Source of the DNA: Pseudomonadota bacterium
Lineage (GTDB): Bacteria > Pseudomonadota > Alphaproteobacteria > Rhizobiales > Hyphomicrobiaceae
Reading direction: 5' to 3'
Length of the DNA stretch: 42,866 bases
NCBI GenBank assembly: GCA_023423275.1
Contig: JAFAFW010000101.1
Location: 1-42,866, forward strand
This document shows, piece after piece, positions 1 to 7,800 of this stretch (positions are counted from its first letter, which is position 1; every line of letters begins with the position of its first letter). The notes under the pieces are model-generated. The model ran no database searches and had not been told where the DNA came from. It saw nothing but the letters and a program-made list of their open reading frames with translations. Position numbers and translations under genes: made by a program.

Positions 1-696
1 GCCTAGGATCGTGGCAGCGAATGCCTTGATCAGAAGGTTTGTGCCGATATCGGGGCTCAGAAGGGTGAGCGGTGCCATCAGCACCGCAGCCGCGCCGGCA
101 ACAGCGGCGCCGACGCCCCAAGTCCAGGTGTAGACCTGCTCGACCTTGATGCCGACGAGATAGCAGGCGGTCGAATTCTCCGAGGTCGCCTGCATGACCT
201 TTCCGGCGCGCGTTCTACGGAAAAAAATTGCGAACGCCAGCATGAACAGGATCGCGGCGCCTAAAACGACAAGTTGCTGCGGGAGGATCGGCATGCCCCA
301 GATGAAAAGCGGTGCCGGATCGACAATGGCCGGGATGCTGAGATACTCGCCTTTGCCGCCCCAGAAATAACGGCCGATGCCTTTCAGGAGATACGAAAAG
401 CCGACGGTCGCCAGAACCATCGTCAGCCCTGGCGCACGCATTAAAGGACGGTAGACGACACGATCGGACACGATGCCGAGCAGGAATGTCAGCGCGACGG
501 CCACCACGAGGGCAACAACATAGGGAAGACCGGCATAAACGATCAGACTGTAGGCGAAGAAGCCGCCCATCATGAACAACTCGCCGTGCGAGAAGTTGAT
601 GTGCCCCGTCGATCGATAGACGAGCACCAGCCCTATGGCGACCATTGCGTAAAGCGCGCCGGTCGTAAGGCCACTCGTCAGAAGGTAAGGAAGCAT
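1..696 (-). CDS. livH: Branched-chain amino acid-type ABC transporter permease LivH (C-terminus beyond window)
   Basis: Inner-membrane permease of a HAAT-family ABC importer; it would form the channel with a LivM partner and LivG/LivF ATPases, presumably just beyond position 1. The visible 232 codons read without a stop from an ATG at 696 to the window edge. The N-terminus holds hydrophobic helices and the LivH-typical stretch INFSHGELFMMGGFFAY near residues 34-50. Further membrane helices follow, with a conserved RPLMR loop near residue 90. It lies 99 bp downstream of, and on the same strand as, a matching periplasmic binding protein, so the two are probably cotranscribed. The ligand is not predictable: LivH-type permeases in such clusters often carry aromatic or branched acids rather than amino acids. 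Confidence 0.93.
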   Translation of the reverse strand, partial: MLPYLLTSGLTTGALYAMVAIGLVLVYRSTGHINFSHGELFMMGGFFAYSLIVYAGLPYVVALVVAVALTFLLGIVSDRVVYRPLMRAPGLTMVLATVGFSYLLKGIGRYFWGGKGEYLSIPAIVDPAPLFIWGMPILPQQLVVLGAAILFMLAFAIFFRRTRAGKVMQATSENSTACYLVGIKVEQVYTWTWGVGAAVAGAAAVLMAPLTLLSPDIGTNLLIKAFAATILG

Positions 697-795
697 CTTT
701 GTCTGCCGCCGTGCTTGGAGGTGCAGCGCTGTCTGAACGGTGGAAGCGTGGTGGGACAGGAAAGAATCATCCGTCTCACCACACCCGCCCCTGTC

Positions 796-1962
796 CTATT
801 TCAAATGCGTTTCGCCGACCTGCTTTACGGCGCCGTCCCTGATGGCGAACCACGCCATCGACCGGTAGCACTGGTGGTTATCAGGCTTGCAAGTGATCGG
901 GCCTGCGTAAGCCTCCGACGTGACTGACAGATCGGAGAGGGCCTTGGCCAGGCTCTCGCGCGTGAGATCCTTGCCTGCACGCTTGAGGGCTTCGACCATG
1001 AACTCACCACTAGCGATGCCGAACATGTGCCACGTCATGAATTCTTCTTTAGGGTAGTATTTTTTGACGAGTTCCTTCCATTTCGACACCCGCGGATCAT
1101 CCGGGCTGCGAGTGGGTGCAAGTGCTTCGAATTTGTCCAGCGCACCTTTGATGCCGATGCTCTGCTCCATCGCCTTGAGGTCGCTGATTGCAGATCCACC
1201 AACTACGATTGGGCGGAAACCGACTTTATAGGTGTCGCGCATCAGCACGGTAGCCGCCTTGGGAAACAGAACGCCGATGATGGCATCTGCGCCCGATTGC
1301 TGGAGCTTGAGAGCCACCGCCGTCGCGTCCGACGGGTCAGGCGATAGTTCCTCGTCGGCGACCGGTGTCAGTCCGCGGCGCTTGAAAGACTCCAGCAGCG
1401 GTTTATAGCGACTGTCGGCCCAGGCGTCCTTCTGCTTGACGATCGCGATCTTCTTGGCGCCGAGATCGATCGCCCGCTGAAGCTGGCCATCGGTCTCCAT
1501 CCAGCCGGCCAGCATGGTCGAGAAGATGTAAGGGTTCACCGGATCGGTGAGTTGGGGCGCGGTGGATGCGGTGATCACCCAGGGAATTTTCGCCGAGACG
1601 ATTTCGGGCATCGCGGCGAGGCTGGCATTCGAACAGCCACCGCCGTGGATCATGAAGACCTTGTGCTCGTGGATCAGCTTCTTGGTCGCGGGTACCGCCT
1701 GGTCGGGCTTGCAAACATCATCCTCGCGGACGTAACGGATCTTGCGCCCGTGGATGCCTCCGGCCGCATTCACCTCATTGTAGACGGTCTCGACGCCATT
1801 ATAGATCGTCGCACCGTTGTGATAGAGCGGGCCAGTCAGAACGCCGAGCGCACCGATTAGAATCTCAGTATCAGTTACGCCTGTCTCGGCGTAAGCGCCC
1901 GGTGCTGCAAATGACAGCATGGCTGCCATGGCGACGGATTTGCAGAGAGTCGTTTGTTTCAT
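796..1962 (-). CDS. Periplasmic ligand-binding protein of a Liv-type ABC transporter
   Basis: Type I periplasmic binding protein (Peripla_BP_6/LivJK family, 388 aa) that would capture a small carboxylate or amino acid for the downstream LivH permease. Residues 1-25 are a classic Sec signal peptide ending in AYA, with mature protein starting AETGVTDTEILIG. Family blocks include LTGPLYHNGATIYNGVETVYNEVNAAGG (residues 42-69, described by position) and IHGRKIRYVREDD. The ATG at 1962 is preceded by AGAGGAAAG. It is the first gene of a leftward operon, divergent from the enoyl-CoA hydratase operon. Two copies of a 16-bp palindrome lie in the shared promoter region. The ligand is unknown; the neighbours suggest an acid later handled as a CoA thioester. 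Confidence 0.92.
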   Translation of the reverse strand: MKQTTLCKSVAMAAMLSFAAPGAYAETGVTDTEILIGALGVLTGPLYHNGATIYNGVETVYNEVNAAGGIHGRKIRYVREDDVCKPDQAVPATKKLIHEHKVFMIHGGGCSNASLAAMPEIVSAKIPWVITASTAPQLTDPVNPYIFSTMLAGWMETDGQLQRAIDLGAKKIAIVKQKDAWADSRYKPLLESFKRRGLTPVADEELSPDPSDATAVALKLQQSGADAIIGVLFPKAATVLMRDTYKVGFRPIVVGGSAISDLKAMEQSIGIKGALDKFEALAPTRSPDDPRVSKWKELVKKYYPKEEFMTWHMFGIASGEFMVEALKRAGKDLTRESLAKALSDLSVTSEAYAGPITCKPDNHQCYRSMAWFAIRDGAVKQVGETHLK

Positions 1963-2276
1963 GTCTTTCCTCTCACACGAGCTGGATACATGGGGGCAGC
2001 GCCGCGACAGCTCCGCGTTCTACCCCTAAAGGTCGGCCTGCACTTTTCCGAGAAGACGAAAAGTCCTGACGCACCCTCTGCGCAGAACTGATCGCACCGT
2101 ATCGCGGGCAATGGTGGAGGCTTGCTCCGGCCGAATAGCATCGGTCGACGATGATGTCGGATGATCCGAGCAGGATGTCTGTCGACAACTGCAGCTCCTC
2201 ATGGCCGCGAAAGGACATGCCCCAGCTAAGAAGACATTGGACATGTCCAGATCGTCACTCGCACCATTATTGAAAC

Positions 2277-2292
2277 ATGAACCACCGTTCAT
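2277..2292. promoter_or_regulatory. Palindromic operator candidate, site 1 (ATGAA-N6-TTCAT)
   Basis: The site reads ATGAACCACCGTTCAT. Outer arms ATGAA/TTCAT are perfect and the arm extends one further base pair (C/G). It lies in the 477-bp gap between the binding protein (start 1962) and the enoyl-CoA hydratase (start 2440). A near-identical copy is 58 bp away and a weaker one lies beside the TetR-hotdog gene. Size and symmetry suit a TetR-type dimer; the assignment is an inference. I saw no gene in the rest of this gap, which becomes AT-richer around 2260-2360, as expected for promoters. Confidence 0.6.
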
Positions 2293-2334
2293 ATGTCAAG
2301 CCATATTGTTTATTCGCGGCGACGATATTGAAAG

Positions 2335-2350
2335 ATGAATCACTTTTCAT
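2335..2350. promoter_or_regulatory. Palindromic operator candidate, site 2 (ATGAA-N6-TTCAT)
   Basis: The site reads ATGAATCACTTTTCAT. It has the same 5-bp arms and 6-bp spacer as the copy at 2277-2292, and 12 of 16 positions are identical. It sits 90 bp upstream of the hydratase start codon and is probably close to that operon's promoter. Repetition of the same spaced palindrome in one divergent promoter region argues for a real binding site. Confidence 0.6.
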
Positions 2351-2439
2351 GTATTGCTTGAGGCGCAAACACCGCGGAGCGAATTCGTGGTTAGGAATCG
2401 GGCTGTCGATGCCCGCATTTTTTGCAGGAGCAGGGCTGC

Positions 2440-3234
2440 ATGGTGAGCAAAGCGGAAGATGTGGTGCTCGTTGAACGCCGCGGAGCAGTCGGAGTTCTGA
2501 CCATCAACCGGCCGGAGACGCTCAATGCGCTCGATGTGCCGACGCTGAAGGTTCTGGATGGCAAATTCGCGGACCTGGAGACGGATAACGCGATCCGGGT
2601 GATCGTTATCACCGGCGCGGGAGACCGCGCGTTCGTGGCGGGAGGCGATATCGCCGATCTCAATTCACGTCAGGGACTGGCGCATTATCAGGAATTCGCG
2701 GAACTCATTCACAAGGTGTTTCGCCGAATTGAGATTTGCGACAAGCCGGTCATCGCGGCCATCAACGGCTGGGCACTCGGCGGCGGCACCGAGTTGCTGC
2801 TCGCGACCGATATCCGCTTCGTGGCGGACACCGCCAAGCTCGGACTTCCTGAAATCACCCTCGGGATCATTCCCGGTGCGGGCGGGACCCAGCGGCTCCT
2901 GCGTCAGGTGCCGCTTTGCCGCGCAAAGGAGATCATGTTTTCGGGGCAGCATCTCACTGCCGGGACAGCGCTTGAAATCGGTCTCGTGAACCGGGTTGTC
3001 CCGAAGGCGAAACTGATGGAGGAGACGCTCGCGTTTGCCGACATGATCGCCGAGAAATCGCCTCTCATCCTGAAGCTCATGAAACGCACCTTGCTCGACG
3101 GCGGTGACATGACCCTCGCCGCGGGTCTCGCGCACGAGCGCATCATGGCCAGCATCGTCTTCGATTCCGACGATGCCCATGAGGGCTGCTCTGCATTTCT
3201 GGAAAAGCGCAAACCTGTGTTCCGCGGCCGGTGA
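2440..3234 (+). CDS. Enoyl-CoA hydratase/isomerase family protein (both catalytic glutamates present)
   Basis: Crotonase-fold enzyme, 264 aa, expected to hydrate a 2-enoyl-CoA in beta-oxidation-type degradation in the cytoplasm. The oxyanion-hole segments are AFVAGGDI (residues 64-71) and WALGGGTELLLATDIR (111-126). The two catalytic glutamates of rat hydratase (Glu144 and Glu164) correspond to Glu118 and Glu138, the latter in GLPEITLGIIPGAGGTQRL. I chose the ATG at 2440 because AGGAG lies 9 bp upstream; an in-frame TTG at 2422 would add six residues but has no comparable site. It is first in a rightward operon with acyl-CoA dehydrogenase, SDR and RidA genes. The acyl chain is unknown. Confidence 0.93.
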   Translation: MVSKAEDVVLVERRGAVGVLTINRPETLNALDVPTLKVLDGKFADLETDNAIRVIVITGAGDRAFVAGGDIADLNSRQGLAHYQEFAELIHKVFRRIEICDKPVIAAINGWALGGGTELLLATDIRFVADTAKLGLPEITLGIIPGAGGTQRLLRQVPLCRAKEIMFSGQHLTAGTALEIGLVNRVVPKAKLMEETLAFADMIAEKSPLILKLMKRTLLDGGDMTLAAGLAHERIMASIVFDSDDAHEGCSAFLEKRKPVFRGR

Positions 3235-3312
3235 TCGCCGACATCACAACTTTAATAGGCAATGTCGGGTCGTTCGCCATGAGAGCGACGGCGTTGGTGG
3301 AAAGGACGATCA

Positions 3313-4485
3313 ATGGATTTCACGCTCTCACAGGAACATCGCTTGCTCGGGGATACCGCTCGCAAGATCGGCGAGCAGTTCGGCCTCGAGTACTGGCGCG
3401 ACCTGGACATCAAAAAGGAATATGCCAGCGAGTTCTGGCAGGCGGTGTGTGATGCTGGCTTGTCAGGCGTTGCCCTGTCGGAGGACTACGGCGGCGCGGG
3501 TTTGGGCATGCTGGAAATGGCCCTCGTCATCGAGAACCTCGCCGCCGGTGGCGGCGGCTCGACAGTCGGGCAGCTGTTCATGAATAACCCGATCTTCGGC
3601 GGTGTTTCGATCAGCAAATACGGCAGCGAGGACCAGAAGCGCGCCTATCTGCCGAAGCTGATCAGTGGCGAGTTGCGCTGTGCCATGGCGCTGACGGAAC
3701 CCGACGTTGGCTCCAACACGCTGTCGATCAAGACTTTTGCGCGTCGCGACGGCAACAAATGGCGTATCCGCGGCAGTAAAATATGGATCACGGGCGTTCC
3801 GCAGGCGCAAAAAATTCTCGTCATCACGCGGACCACGCGAGTCGAGGACGCGCCGAAGCGCACGCATGGCATCACGATGTTCCTCATCGATGTCGATCGC
3901 GAAGGTCTGAACCACACGCCGATCGACAAGCTCGGCACACATACCAACCCATCAAGCACGGTCCATTTCGACGACGTGGTTGCTGGACCCGATGAGGTGC
4001 TAGGTACGATCGACGGTGGATGGCCGGAACTGCTGAATGTGCTCAATACCGAAAGGATCGTGACGACTGCGGGGTTGGTCGGGGCCGGCAATCTCGCACT
4101 CAAGCTCGGTGTCGCGTACGCGAATGATCGCAAGGTCTTCGGCGGCAAGCCGATCGGCGGCTATCAAGGCCTGCAATTTCCGATGGCGCAGGCCCAGGCC
4201 GGGTTGCAATGCGCGAGACTCATGAACCACAAGGCTGCGTGGTTGCACGATACCGGACAAAGCTACGGTTCGGAGTCGAACACTGCCAAGCTAATTGCGG
4301 TGCAGGCCGCGACGCATGCCATCGAGCGGGCGATGCAGACGATGGGCGGCATGGGGTATTCACGCGAGATGCACGTGGAGAGGCTGTGGCGGGATGCCCG
4401 GCTCTTCCACTTCGCTCCGGTCTCGGAGGAGATGCTTCTGAATTACATCGCGGTGCATGATCTCGGTTTGCCGAAGGGCTATTGA
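3313..4485 (+). CDS. Acyl-CoA dehydrogenase family protein with helix-G catalytic glutamate
   Basis: FAD-dependent acyl-CoA dehydrogenase, 390 aa, which would introduce a 2,3-double bond into an acyl-CoA and feed the neighbouring hydratase. The all-alpha N-terminal domain spans about residues 1-120. The beta-domain contains MALTEPDVGSN (125-135) and WITG (158-161), and the C-terminal helical domain contains MQTMGGMGYSREMHVERLWRD (341-361, by position). At the C-terminus, where MCAD has its catalytic Glu in a YEGT motif, this protein reads HFAPVSEE. The isovaleryl/long-chain type position in helix G is instead a glutamate, Glu247 in LNTERIV. The ATG at 3313 follows GAAAGGACG. The gap to the hydratase is 78 bp and the SDR starts 13 bp downstream. 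Electrons would pass to ETF, which is not encoded here. Confidence 0.92.
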   Translation: MDFTLSQEHRLLGDTARKIGEQFGLEYWRDLDIKKEYASEFWQAVCDAGLSGVALSEDYGGAGLGMLEMALVIENLAAGGGGSTVGQLFMNNPIFGGVSISKYGSEDQKRAYLPKLISGELRCAMALTEPDVGSNTLSIKTFARRDGNKWRIRGSKIWITGVPQAQKILVITRTTRVEDAPKRTHGITMFLIDVDREGLNHTPIDKLGTHTNPSSTVHFDDVVAGPDEVLGTIDGGWPELLNVLNTERIVTTAGLVGAGNLALKLGVAYANDRKVFGGKPIGGYQGLQFPMAQAQAGLQCARLMNHKAAWLHDTGQSYGSESNTAKLIAVQAATHAIERAMQTMGGMGYSREMHVERLWRDARLFHFAPVSEEMLLNYIAVHDLGLPKGY

Positions 4486-4498
4486 GCAGGAGACCACC

Positions 4499-5281
4499 AT
4501 GGATCTGGGGCTGAGGGGTCGCAAGGCGCTGGTATCAGGAGCCAGCAGGGGGATCGGAAAAGCAGTTGCCGAAATTCTCGCCGAGGAGGGCTGCGATCTC
4601 GTGCTCGTGGCGCGAGACGCCGGCCGCATCGATGAAGCCGGGCGCGACCTCAAGGCCCGGAGCAATGTTGCGGTCAGCGGTTGCGTCGCCGATCTGTCGA
4701 AGAAAGAGGATCAGGACAGGCTGGCGGCTGAATACGCGGACGTCGATATCCTGGTGAACAACGCCGGCTCCAATCCGCCGGGTGAGATTGACGAGGTCAG
4801 CGACGAGGTCTGGCGCGGCGCCTGGGATCTCAAGATGTTCGGCTACATCAACATGACGCGCCATTTCTACAGCCACATGAAGGCACGGAAGTCCGGCGTC
4901 ATCATCAACGTGATCGGAAATTCCGGGGAGCGGATGCAGGCACGCTACATCCTCGGCTCGACCGGCAACATCGGATTGATGGGTATGACGCGCGCGTTGG
5001 GTGCGCGCTCGCCTGATCATGGTGTGCGTGTCGTCGGCGTGAATCCTGGCCTGACGGCGACGGATCGTGCCATGTTTATGCTGCGTGGGTGGAGCGAGAG
5101 CGCCTACGGCACGCCGGATCGATGGCATGAGTTCCAGGACAAACTCGATCTCCCGTTCGGCCGCATGGCCGATCCGCGCGAGGTTGCCAGCGTTGTGGCA
5201 TTTCTGGCGTCGGACCGGGCATCCTACGTCACCGGGACAATCGTCACCGTCGACGGCGGTGCGGCGAACCGCAATTCATGA
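4499..5281 (+). CDS. SDR-fold protein with degenerate Ser-Tyr-Lys active site
   Basis: Rossmann-fold short-chain dehydrogenase/reductase family protein, 260 aa. The nucleotide-binding loop GASRGIGKA (residues 14-22) and the NNAG motif (87-90) are present, as is the C-terminal VTGTIVTVDGG (244-254). The catalytic region is unusual. Tyr150 is followed by ILGS, so the lysine expected at 154 is Ser, and the strand that normally ends in the catalytic serine reads INVIG. I recall a subgroup of proteobacterial SDRs with a similar YIxGSxGN pattern, so this may be a subfamily trait rather than decay. The ATG at 4499 has AGCAGGAGA upstream. It lies between the dehydrogenase and RidA genes, so a hydroxyacyl-CoA role is the easy guess, but normal hydride-transfer chemistry is doubtful. 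Confidence 0.85.
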   Translation: MDLGLRGRKALVSGASRGIGKAVAEILAEEGCDLVLVARDAGRIDEAGRDLKARSNVAVSGCVADLSKKEDQDRLAAEYADVDILVNNAGSNPPGEIDEVSDEVWRGAWDLKMFGYINMTRHFYSHMKARKSGVIINVIGNSGERMQARYILGSTGNIGLMGMTRALGARSPDHGVRVVGVNPGLTATDRAMFMLRGWSESAYGTPDRWHEFQDKLDLPFGRMADPREVASVVAFLASDRASYVTGTIVTVDGGAANRNS

Positions 5282-5305
5282 AGCATCCAGACGTTCAGGT
5301 TATCC

Positions 5306-5659
5306 GTGGCTGATATCGATTATCTTGAATCCGGACCGCGCAGCAGCCAGGCCGTGATCCACGCAGGGATTGTCTATCTCGCAGGTCAAGTCGCGCGCGG
5401 TGCAGAGGATGCCAGCGTCGCCGAGCAGACGCGGCAGATCCTCGCCAGGATCGATGAATTGCTGAAGGATGCAGGATCAGACAAATCGAGGCTGCTGTCG
5501 GCTACGATTTTTCTCGCCGACTTTCGCCGTTTTGACGAGATGAACAACGTCTGGATGAATTGGGTGGTGCCGGGCCGTACACCAGCGCGCGCGGTCGTCG
5601 AGGCGAAGCTTGTGACGCCTGGTTTCGCCGTCGAGCTCATGGTCACGGCCGCGCGCTGA
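5306..5659 (+). CDS. RidA family (YjgF/UK114) protein
   Basis: Small trimeric-fold protein of 117 aa. Archetypal RidA hydrolyses reactive enamine/imine intermediates to the keto acid; other members are dedicated deaminases such as 2-aminomuconate deaminase. The conserved PARAVVEA block carries Arg95, equivalent to the key Arg105 of E. coli RidA. The following strand reads VELMV where RidA has VEIEA, so the second glutamate (Glu120 equivalent) is Met112 and this is not an orthodox RidA. The start is a GTG at 5306 with a weak ribosome site; no in-frame ATG lies nearby. It is the last gene of the hydratase-dehydrogenase-SDR operon, 24 bp after the SDR. Its presence suggests that an amine or imine intermediate occurs in this pathway. 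Confidence 0.85.
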   Translation: MADIDYLESGPRSSQAVIHAGIVYLAGQVARGAEDASVAEQTRQILARIDELLKDAGSDKSRLLSATIFLADFRRFDEMNNVWMNWVVPGRTPARAVVEAKLVTPGFAVELMVTAAR

Positions 5660-5675
5660 TATCGGTTCTCCGTCC

Positions 5676-6809
5676 CTACATTGCCAGCATGGAAAGCGGT
5701 TCTTCCAGCATCGCTTTCAGCGCACGTAACAGCGTCTGCGCGGCCTGGTGGGAAACAATCTCCGAGTTGTAAGACAGCGCCAGCGACATGACGTGAGACG
5801 AAACGGCACTATTTTGTAGACCTGCGGACCCCTCCTGCGGACGTACCGATCCGATACCCAGGGTCATCGGAAACCCGGCGGCATAAGGCGCAAACAGGTG
5901 AATGTCCGCCTGGCTCGGAAGGATGGCAATCTCGCCACTTGCGTTGTCGGATTTCGGGGCGGAATTCGACAGCGCATCGATTGCGGAGGCGACGGACGAC
6001 AGAGTTGGCCGTGCCGGCCCGTCCAAGTGCGCCAAGAAAGACCGGCCCTCCTGCTCGATGCCGATCACGATGTCGGGTGCGCGGCTATTTGTTCCGATGC
6101 CATGGCCGGTCTTGAGCATCGCTAGCACGACGTAGTCGAGCCTTTCGTAGCGACGGGTCGACCCAGCGGTGCCCAGCCGATTCTCGATCTGGCGGAGTTC
6201 ATCTACTGAAATGTCTGTCGTCGCGAGAGAAAACGCGCGCAGGCCAACCGATGGTGCGCCAACCTGACGGGTTTCCAAGGCAGGCGCGGCGAGGGTGGAG
6301 ATTTGCTCATCAGGCCGGGACTGCAGTGTGCGCACGACATCCGCCGCCTTGATGCGGCGACCCGGACCTGTGCCCTCGACATGGGTGATATCGAGGTGTG
6401 CCTCGCGCGCCAGCTTGCGGGCATATGGCGTCGCCGTCACGCGTCCGTTGCGCGGTGTCGGCAAGGAGGGTTTGTCCTGAGAGGAGCGCGGTGCGACGGG
6501 ATCGGCGCTGGGCGGGGCCACTGCGGGCGGAGCTTCCGGAGGCGACTGCGCGGGCGTCGTGGCCTCGTCGGGCTGCCAGCGTGCAATGGGCGTGCCCACG
6601 GGCAGCACCGCACCTTCAGGGTGCAGAATCTCGAGAAGCGTCCCTGCGGCCGGAGCCTCGACATCGCTGGCAATTTTGTCCGTCTCGATGACGACGATAA
6701 TATCGCCCGCAGCAAACCGCTGGCCCGGCGCTGCCATCCATTGCGCAATGCTTCCCTCAGTCATCGTCAGGCCGAGCTTCGGAAGCACGAGTTCGCTGAC
6801 ATTGCTCAT
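5676..6809 (-). CDS. E2-like lipoyl/peripheral-subunit-binding protein with degenerate acyltransferase domain
   Basis: E2-type subunit of a 2-oxoacid dehydrogenase complex, 377 aa. The N-terminal lipoyl domain (about residues 5-80) has the lipoylation lysine Lys45 in IETDKIASD. A Pro/Ala-rich linker (82-118) leads to a peripheral-subunit-binding domain (about 123-160, ATPYARKLA). The remaining ~200 residues resemble the acyltransferase domain, ending MSLALSYNSEIVSHQAAQTLL (341-361, by position). The catalytic HxxxDG motif falls at SEIVSH (349-354), so the catalytic His and Asp are absent. I chose the ATG at 6809 because it begins the lipoyl domain 13 bp after E1 beta stops; the same frame stays open far upstream but overlaps E1 beta. 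It may act as a lipoyl carrier or scaffold. No E3 gene is nearby. Confidence 0.88.
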   Translation of the reverse strand: MSNVSELVLPKLGLTMTEGSIAQWMAAPGQRFAAGDIIVVIETDKIASDVEAPAAGTLLEILHPEGAVLPVGTPIARWQPDEATTPAQSPPEAPPAVAPPSADPVAPRSSQDKPSLPTPRNGRVTATPYARKLAREAHLDITHVEGTGPGRRIKAADVVRTLQSRPDEQISTLAAPALETRQVGAPSVGLRAFSLATTDISVDELRQIENRLGTAGSTRRYERLDYVVLAMLKTGHGIGTNSRAPDIVIGIEQEGRSFLAHLDGPARPTLSSVASAIDALSNSAPKSDNASGEIAILPSQADIHLFAPYAAGFPMTLGIGSVRPQEGSAGLQNSAVSSHVMSLALSYNSEIVSHQAAQTLLRALKAMLEEPLSMLAM

Positions 6810-6822
6810 GCGGACCGTGCCA

Positions 6823-7800
6823 TCAAACCATGACGCGGCGAACCGCAGCCGATATGCGCTCAGCGTTGGGGCGATACTGAGCCTCGAGCGAACTCGCGAA
6901 CGGTACCGGCATAAAGGGGGCAGCAACTCTGACGATCGGAGCATCGAGTTCGTCGAATGCGATATCGGCCATGCGGGCCGCGATCTCCGCACCGATGCCG
7001 AACGCTTCGACCGCTTCATGCGCAATGACGAGACGGTGCGTTCGCGCGAGAGATGCGGCGACACTTGCTTCATCCCACGGCTGCAGCGATCGCAGATCGA
7101 TGATTTCAGCCTCGATGCCGTCCTTGCTGAGCTGCGCGGCCGCTTCAAGGGCGGCGGTGCGCATTGCACCGTAACAGACGATCGTTGCGTCGCGCCCTTC
7201 GCGTACGGTTGCCGCATTGCCGATCGCAATCGTCTCGGGATGGTCCGCAAGGTCCTCCTTGAGCGCGTAGAACGATTTGTTCTCGACGACGATGACAGGG
7301 TCGGGATCGGCGATCGCAGAGCGCATCAGGCCATAGGCATCGGAGGCCGTCGCCGGGCAGACGACCTTGAGGCCGGGAATGTGCGTCAGCCACGCTTCGA
7401 GGCACTGCGAGTGTTGCGGCCCCGCATTGATGCCACCGCCGTGCGGCGTCCGCACGACCATGGGAACGGAGACCTGTCCGCCGAACATGAAGCGCGCCTT
7501 GGCAGCCTGATTGACGAGTGCGTCCATCGTCAGTGTGACGAAATCCATGAACATGATCTCGACAATGGGCTTGAGGCCGCTCATCGCTGCTCCAACCGCC
7601 GCGCCGACAACGGTGGCTTCCGAGATGGGCGTATCGCGCACGCGGTCGGGACCGAACTTGTCGCGCAATCCGCGCGTCACGCCGAACGGGCCACCGGCTG
7701 CAGCCACATCCTCGCCGAACAGGACAACGTTGGGATCAGCGGTCATTGCATCGGCGATCGCGCGATTGATCGCCTGGCCGAAACGAACTTGGCTCATCAT
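6823..7800 (-). CDS. 2-oxoacid dehydrogenase E1 component, beta subunit
   Basis: Transketolase-like pyrimidine-binding and C-terminal domains of a heterotetrameric thiamine-diphosphate enzyme, 325 aa, similar in size and layout to AcoB and branched-chain E1 beta. Family blocks are VVLFGEDVAAAGGPFGVTRG (residues 25-44), DTPISEATVVGAAVG and the C-terminal IDLRSLQPWD. The ATG at 7800 overlaps the E1 alpha stop (ATGA), implying translational coupling; a second ATG immediately follows at 7797. With E1 alpha it would decarboxylate a 2-oxoacid or cleave an acetoin-like compound and transfer the acyl group to the lipoyl arm of the downstream E2-like protein. The substrate is not predictable. Confidence 0.93.
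   Translation of the reverse strand: MMSQVRFGQAINRAIADAMTADPNVVLFGEDVAAAGGPFGVTRGLRDKFGPDRVRDTPISEATVVGAAVGAAMSGLKPIVEIMFMDFVTLTMDALVNQAAKARFMFGGQVSVPMVVRTPHGGGINAGPQHSQCLEAWLTHIPGLKVVCPATASDAYGLMRSAIADPDPVIVVENKSFYALKEDLADHPETIAIGNAATVREGRDATIVCYGAMRTAALEAAAQLSKDGIEAEIIDLRSLQPWDEASVAASLARTHRLVIAHEAVEAFGIGAEIAARMADIAFDELDAPIVRVAAPFMPVPFASSLEAQYRPNAERISAAVRRVMV

Noticed and set aside
6810..7250. Open upstream extension of the E2-like frame by 147 codons
   Set aside because: It lies entirely over E1 beta, is Arg/Ser-rich shadow translation, and the lipoyl domain begins exactly at the ATG at 6809.
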